Of a DNA stretch of 64,000 nucleotides, positions 58,385-64,000 are shown one piece after another. The position numbers and the translations under genes are program-made. The DNA comes from Pachypanchax playfairii (lineage: Eukaryota > Chordata > Actinopteri > Cyprinodontiformes > Aplocheilidae): positions 377,203 through 441,202 of the forward strand of contig SSNP01000017.1 in the NCBI GenBank assembly GCA_006937955.1, given 5' to 3'. The notes beneath the pieces are model-generated. The model did not search any database. It saw only the letters and a program-made list of their open reading frames with translations, and had not been told where the DNA came from. Within the stretch, counting starts at the first letter, position 1. Each line of letters starts with the position of its first letter.

Positions 58385-59340
58385 TTTAAACTCAAATTCA
58401 GTTCAATTGAAACACTTTATTAATCCCTGAAGGTAAATAAGATGTTGTAGTCATCATAAGCTACGTTTACATGGGCACATTTAATCGAAATAAACACCCA
58501 ATCGGAACAAAAATACGTCATGTAAACATGTCAATCAGAATGTTTTGATCCGATGCAGCCTGATCAGAATGAAATTTACTTCTGATCGAGAGGGGTGGAT
58601 TTGTCCGATCCGGTCCAATGAAAAAAGCCCACTGCGCATGCGTACAACTTCAGCGTGACGTCTTTCGCAGACTCAAGTAGAAAACATGGCGGGAGGTAAA
58701 CAGAAGTGATCTGCTGGTGCAGTCATCCTGTCATCCTGCTCTCCTCTCCTGTGGTGGAGGAGCAGTAGCAATATGTATTCAGCCTCTAGCTTGGTTAATG
58801 CGACCAGTAAAAACCCAAACATAAAGGTAATCACCCGCAGAAGGTCCATATTGAGGAAAACGTGAGTCAGCTCGAGCACACGATGGGGCGGGAAAGACGT
58901 GCAGAAAGGATGGAGTTGGTTTACTTTTTTTTCTTCCCCCGGAAAGACAACTCGCTGTGCGCATGCTCAACTCATTTAACCTGATTGAGTGCTTGGTGCA
59001 TGTGTACTCATGGCATGATCAGATCATTTCAGTTAGTGTCCATGTGAACAGGGATTTGGGAATTCCGATCGACCAAGATTTTAATCAGATTGGGGAAATT
59101 TAAACTTAGCTATAGAGGGTTCTAGCTGCGGACAGGAAGGATCTCCTGTATCTGGATCTGAAGAAGCTTCTGACTGAAGACACTCTGTTGTTGAGTTACT
59201 GTGTTGTGAAGAGGATGACGAAGGTTTTCTATCGTGTTCTTTATCTTTCAAGGCATCCTTGTTTGTAAAATCAACTCAACAGAATCCAGATCAGTCCTCA
59301 TTCTGAATGCTGTCAGTAAATTACTGCTAACAGTTACATC
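58385..59340 (-). mobile_element. LINE-like 3' end, split by a miniature element
   Basis: The left part (58385-58458) holds TTATTAATCCCTGAAGGTAA and GATGTTGTAGTCATCATA. The right part (from 59111) resumes with ATAGAGGGTTCTAGCTGCGG and ACAGGAAGGATCTCCTGTAT. Joined across the insert, these give the uninterrupted repeat that I recall from other fish. No coding capacity remains. Confidence 0.55.
58459..59110. mobile_element. Miniature element with AGCTACGTTTACATG-type ends, inserted in a LINE-like copy
   Basis: The left end is AGCTACGTTTACATGG and the inverse of the right end is AGCTAAGTTTAAATTT. The host repeat resumes exactly after it, with ATA or TA repeated on both sides. CTACGTTTACATG ends are typical of a fish miniature family. 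A 2- or 3-base target duplication would suit Tc1 or PIF/Harbinger types; I cannot decide which. The inside has CACTGCGCATGCGTAC and GTGACGTC, a CRE-type site, next to ATG codons, but no transposase. Confidence 0.7.
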
Positions 59341-62300
59341 CCAGTGACTTCCAGCCTCGTAACTCATTCTTAATATTCTTAATGGCCAACGCCAAGATGG
59401 AAATACAGCAAAGTATTAGAGTGGAGCTGAATTTAGTATTTGGAAAAACTGAAGTAATGTCTTTGAAATAAAATGTTGTGTATTACTAGTATTTATTAAT
59501 TATATTGACTGAAAGATAATCCTACTGTTGACTGAAGTCAGCTGATCTGTAAGTGTTTCATTTTCATTTATTAAAGCTTTTTGGTGCAAATAGAAAATGT
59601 TTTTATGTCTTACAGATGATTTATATTCAAGTAGTTCATCTGTTTCTGTATATAACTGTACAGGTTGTATTGTTTTATTGTAATTGTGTAGCAGAAAGTG
59701 GTGGGTTAAGGTTTTCACGGATCAATGATTTATTAAAATTTAAATCGAAGACTCAAGGTCCACACAGCTGCAGTTTTTTTGGTTTCTATTTGCTTTGTAA
59801 TTTGTATATTCACATCAAGAGCTCTAGAGATTACCGTCAAAGAGCTAAACATCCAATTTATATTAGAAAATGGAGCTTCAGTGTTTTTTTTGTATTAATT
59901 TTTATGATGAACTATGCTTGTAAAAAACAAAAACAAAAATCCCCCCCAGTAGTTTGTCGACAGAGGAAGTTAATCGTAAACAAAATACAGACTTTATCAA
60001 TATTATTTTTCTTTTTTGGCCCCAGTTTGAACCTTTTGGTGACCGTCTATGTTTACTGCTATTTGTTAGACGTTATCACACTGCAGAAAGGAAAGTCTGT
60101 GTTAAGATTTTTATCAAATCAGAGCCAATTCTTAGTCTTTTATTTACATGTTTGTTTGTTTTTATGTATATTTTGCCCTGTTTGGTCCTTTAGTGTATAA
60201 CAGTAGGACTCTTCAGGAAAATTCATGACTAAACATGTGAATCAAAGGATTTGTGAACAACATGAAGCATTTTTACATTGAAGCACTAATAATTAATCAA
60301 ACAGTTCATTGAAAACACACGTTTTAGATATTTAGACGTTTATTTTGATTATTTTTAATAAAAATGCTTTTTACATTTTTGTTCCTCAACAAACATAATA
60401 TCTGGTGTTTTGAACCTCTCTGCTAAGTGCATCACAGCAGTAAAAGCAAATGTAAAAGAAAGTATATTTAATTCATTCTGATTGTCTGACAGACACTTTT
60501 CAAAGTGTCTTTTTATCCAAAAGGGTAAATTGGGAAAACAAAAACACGAGCCAAGATAATTGTGTTTAAAGTGTCCCAAAATTCAAATGTGAATGGGGCA
60601 TCATGTGACTCTTTGTTTGAAATGAAACTGGAGGTGCAGCATCCTCAAACGCATCTCTGATGTTTGGAGTTTTTAGCTTTTTAAGAGTTAAGACGTCTTC
60701 CTTAAATGGGTTTTCGAATGTGCTGCCGTCTCTCAGACTAACCGTCGTGCTTCGGCATGATTGTTTTTTTTCTCTACTGGAACATCAGAATAAAAAATTG
60801 TTTATTTATTTTTTTAATGCATTCGTGTGTATGCCACAATAGTGGACGGTGAGTTCCGGGTAATGCAGGAACATCCTCGATTCAAATGCAAATCTGCTGA
60901 ATGGAGGCTTTTAAACATTTGTTTAGAGAGGAGTTAAGTTCAGCTCGACTCCTCTTGTGCATTAAATAGAGATTATTTAAAAAAAATACACAAAATTCAT
61001 AAAATGCTACAAATTTTTGTCTCAAATTAAGGAATCCATCTATTGGTTTTTATATTTTCTGTAGCTACATGTTGAACTCGGACAAAATAAAAGTGTTGGT
61101 TAATAACCTGCAGCTTCATTGTAGGAATTTTCTGCCCTACAGTGTCGAAAAACCCATTTCGACTGGAGCCACTCCTTTACTTTACACTTTTCTCAGCAAA
61201 TTGCAGGAGATAAGGTTTACTAAAAATGAGAGAAAACACGTCTGAAAGGGTATAAATCTTTAATCAAACGCTGGTGACGTGCCTTGCCTCCAGCACTCAC
61301 GGTGCCAAGCTGCTGAGCAGATGCAGAGATCTCAGATCTTGCTTCCCCTAGCAAAAAAAAAAAAAAAAAAGGATAAATCCCCTTCTCCAGTACAAATGTG
61401 TCATGGGAGCAGCTCTGTGTGCACCGAAGCTGCTGCGTTTTTTGGGTTCCCCTCCTCAGAAACTCCCACGGGGACTCAGAAACATTTCAGCATTTTGATA
61501 AAGGGTAAAAAAAAAAACACAAAAAAAAACAGAAAAACAGGAGGCAATGCAGCACATGCCTAATCTTTTTGCCTCCAGTTACATATCTAAAACAGTCCTC
61601 ATACAAACACTCAGACAAGAGGGTGTTTATTAAGTTTACAGCCGCCTGAACATAATCGGAAAGTAGAAGTGACACTATAAGATCTGTGTAATCCTGTTTA
61701 ACTTTAAACAACAAGAAAACCTGTTTTAAAATCTGCTAAATTTTAATTGTGATGAATAATTAATGTGCTTATTCTCATTGTTTTCTTCCTGGAGAGTTTT
61801 AGTTATCTTCAGGCGTCTTGACAGTTAATGGATTTTATGATAAGTGCTGCTCGCAAACCGTGCATTACTGCTGTAGTAAAAGGAGGAAGTGGTTATTTAT
61901 GAATGAAACAGATTCATGTCCGCCAGAGATGGAAATTTTACCGAGACAACCATTAGTCTGTGGACAATGATACATGTGGTGTAGCTGTAAGTGCATCAGC
62001 AATCAGCAAGTAATATCATATTACAGCATGTATATATAAGTGTTTTGATATACTTGTGACGCACCATGAGAAAATATTTTACCCAAGCCTCACCATTTTT
62101 TTTTTATAACTGAAGCACAAAAAGATGATGAAACATGCACATTAAAAACAAGACATTTCTCAAAAATGCACCTTTTAATGTAAGTAACTAGATGAAAGCC
62201 CGTCTCCCACGCACTCGCATTCAAACAAACAACGCAACATGTCATAATTTCCCTCAGTGGCATTAAGAATGACTTCAAAGACATCGCACAACACTCACTG

Positions 62301-64000
62301 AGAGTGTTTACTTCCAGAATCACATGCACCCACAGGACTCACGTATACGACACATGAAACGGAGGAAAAAAAACAGTAAACAAAGGCGGTAGGATTTCCC
62401 TAATTAAACAAACATGCATATGAATGTGTCCACACAGCATCTGCACATGTATGTGCGTTCATGCATCGGTGTCGCAACGCATAACTACTTATAAAAACTA
62501 TCAAAAACTAAACAAACAGACCGAGAAGCAGGAGTAAAAACAAAGACAAGTCAGAGTTTTAACCATAAAGTGAGAAATCCTTAGTTCACACTCTATCAGA
62601 GAGAAAAATGAGTTCAAGTTTTCAAAAATGCTGATGAAGGCAGCCCAGATAAATTAAGAATATGAGATGACATTTATCATTCTGCTTGACTAAATGAAGA
62701 ATCAAAACCCCATAATGTGGGACCGAGTCATGAAATGATACTTAAATATAATAAATTTAATGTGGTTTGATAGACACAGGAGGAGTTTGTTGCTTCCTGT
62801 GTTTTATTATTCTCACTGCAGGCTTGAAACTCTTGAAAGCTCAGAGGAAATGCCAAGCAGGTATAAATAGCTGCTATACATTACATTAAATATTAATAGC
62901 AATGGTAATGTGATATTTTATTGTTCCCTGTAGAATGTTTGTATTTCACTTACTGCGCATGGGATTCAAAGGGAGCGTCTGAGTGGCGTCTTTGAGCTGG
63001 TCTGTGGACACAGAAGCAGAATAAAAACTGAGGTTGAATTTTAAATTACAGGTCAGCGTCGAGTCAACAATTGGAACAGTTTTTCCAATTTGGCAACTTT
63101 GTCGACAAGCTGAGAAATATTTTTTTTTAATTATGTTCTCTGGAGTTAAAATAAATGAAGATAACTTCTTTCTACCTGAAGGTAATTGTGATGCTTCGAC
63201 ACACAGATTAGAGTTCGTTCTCGAGATGTTATCTTGCACACTCACGATGCAACACTAGCAAACACCTAGCAAACCACTGTTTGGACTCAGACTGCACAAT
63301 TCTTTTCATGCTACATGATAACGTAACACCATCACAATGCTACGGTGTGATGGGGTTGTTTTCCATGAAAACACACCCTGATACTCTGCCACCATTATAA
63401 TAAACCAGCAACACCTTAAAAAAACATCTAGGGGATGATTGATTTTTTGTTTGTTTGTTTGTTTTATGATTTGTTTAACTTCAAATCTCCTTCCATTGTC
63501 AAACTGTTATCAGTATAAGCCTGTGACAATCTATTTTTTCCACATTTTATGTCTTCAAAAGCTGCAGCGACATGTCATCTGTTAGAGGTCTTGCAACAGT
63601 ATGTGTGTGACTCATGTACCGAAATTGGTTAATTACAGAAGCAAATCATTAATTGTCAAGTGCAAAGCAGCTGTGTGTGAATTCGATGTTGAAGTTGATG
63701 AATAATTTCCATCTTTCTAAGTAAAAAAGGAGGCGCTCCAGTTGATTTATCCAACTTGGAAGTTGTAACATTTACACGCAACCGAAACTTCATGCAAATT
63801 TCTGTCAACGTTTCCTTTACTGTGGACAAACGCTGAACCTGGAGCTGGACGAGAAGAAATGTCTTAAATCTTTCAATGCCTCCCAAGCTCAACAGCTACA
63901 TAGATTAAAATTACAGTGCTTGCATTATTTTATCATAATCTCAGCTTGTCAGTCTTCTGTGATGCAAGCTGCAAGAAACTTTGCCCCTCTTAGGTTATTC
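59341..64000. other. Non-genic stretch, no gene seen
   Basis: This stretch contains the window's longest frame (59553-60200, plus, 215 codons). Its product is dominated by F, L, I, Y, V and K from T-rich runs, with no domain or splice support, so I do not call it a gene. Other content: A-runs at 61351-61368 and 61507-61530, a (TTTG)n run at about 63447-63463, and AT-rich sequence to the end. Confidence 0.5.
63447..63463. repeat. (TTTG)n microsatellite
   Basis: About four TTTG units in a row. Confidence 0.85.

Noticed and set aside
59553..60200. Longest open frame in the window, 215 codons on the plus strand
   Set aside because: The product is mostly F, L, I, V, Y and K from T-rich runs, has no domain or signal that I recognise, no splice sites and no coding-like codon pattern. 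Chance frames of this kind are expected among 64 kb of such sequence.
1..64000. CRISPR arrays, operons, prophage or bacterial features
   Set aside because: Base composition, microsatellites, splice signals and fish-type repeats indicate vertebrate nuclear DNA. No regularly spaced direct repeats with unique spacers are present.

Overview
The window looks like gene-poor teleost fish DNA, most likely from a percomorph such as a killifish, livebearer or medaka relative. It is AT-rich, has no bacterial gene organisation, and is full of dispersed repeats that I recognise from fish genomes: TTAA-flanked miniature elements, hAT elements, a Tc1 relic, a tRNA-like SINE, LINE-like tails and an LTR-like block. 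Species assignment is inference. Almost every long open frame is short, AT-rich, lacks codon-like structure and reads as noise.

The best host-gene evidence is one minus-strand first coding exon at 28489-28549. It has an ATG, about 20 residues that look like a signal peptide, and a perfect GTAAG donor, inside a CpG-rich stretch with GC boxes. On this reading, sequence below 28.5 kb is downstream (intron 1 or beyond) and sequence above about 28.9 kb is upstream intergenic DNA. A possible minus-strand terminal exon lies at 22843-23035, but its reading phase does not fit the first exon directly. I found no other convincing host exon.

Mobile DNA by region: 1.4-1.9 kb, first copy (minus) of a ~540-590 bp TTAA element, family A; 5.7-6.2 kb, a hAT miniature element with a perfect 8-bp target duplication; 10.2-10.5 kb, a SINE with tRNA-like boxes; 12.4-13.0 and 17.6-18.2 kb, two more family A copies; 14.8-15.1 and 16.9-17.05 kb, pieces of a second TTAA foldback family, B; 37.3-37.9 kb, an internally deleted Tc1-like element; 38.5-39.5 kb, a family B element with two other elements nested in it; 39.9-40.4 kb, the fourth family A copy; 43.1-43.7 kb, a piggyBac-like element with 33-bp ends; 45.4-46.1 and 49.7-50.4 kb, two larger TTAA elements with related first exons; 55.0-56.5 kb, an LTR-like block, a near-perfect palindromic element and a LINE-like tail; 58.4-59.3 kb, a miniature element inserted in a LINE-like copy.

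The most interesting pattern is that several unrelated-looking TTAA-flanked elements carry a CpG-rich promoter-like core, an ATG and a consensus splice donor. Two of them (45.4 and 49.7 kb) encode the same 32-residue motif ending at the same splice phase. I do not recognise that motif as a named domain. Several GC-balanced, low-repeat stretches (near 3.0-3.4, 8.9-9.5, 33.7-34.1, 48.4-49.3 and 52.0-52.3 kb) could be conserved regulatory DNA, but that cannot be tested from one sequence.
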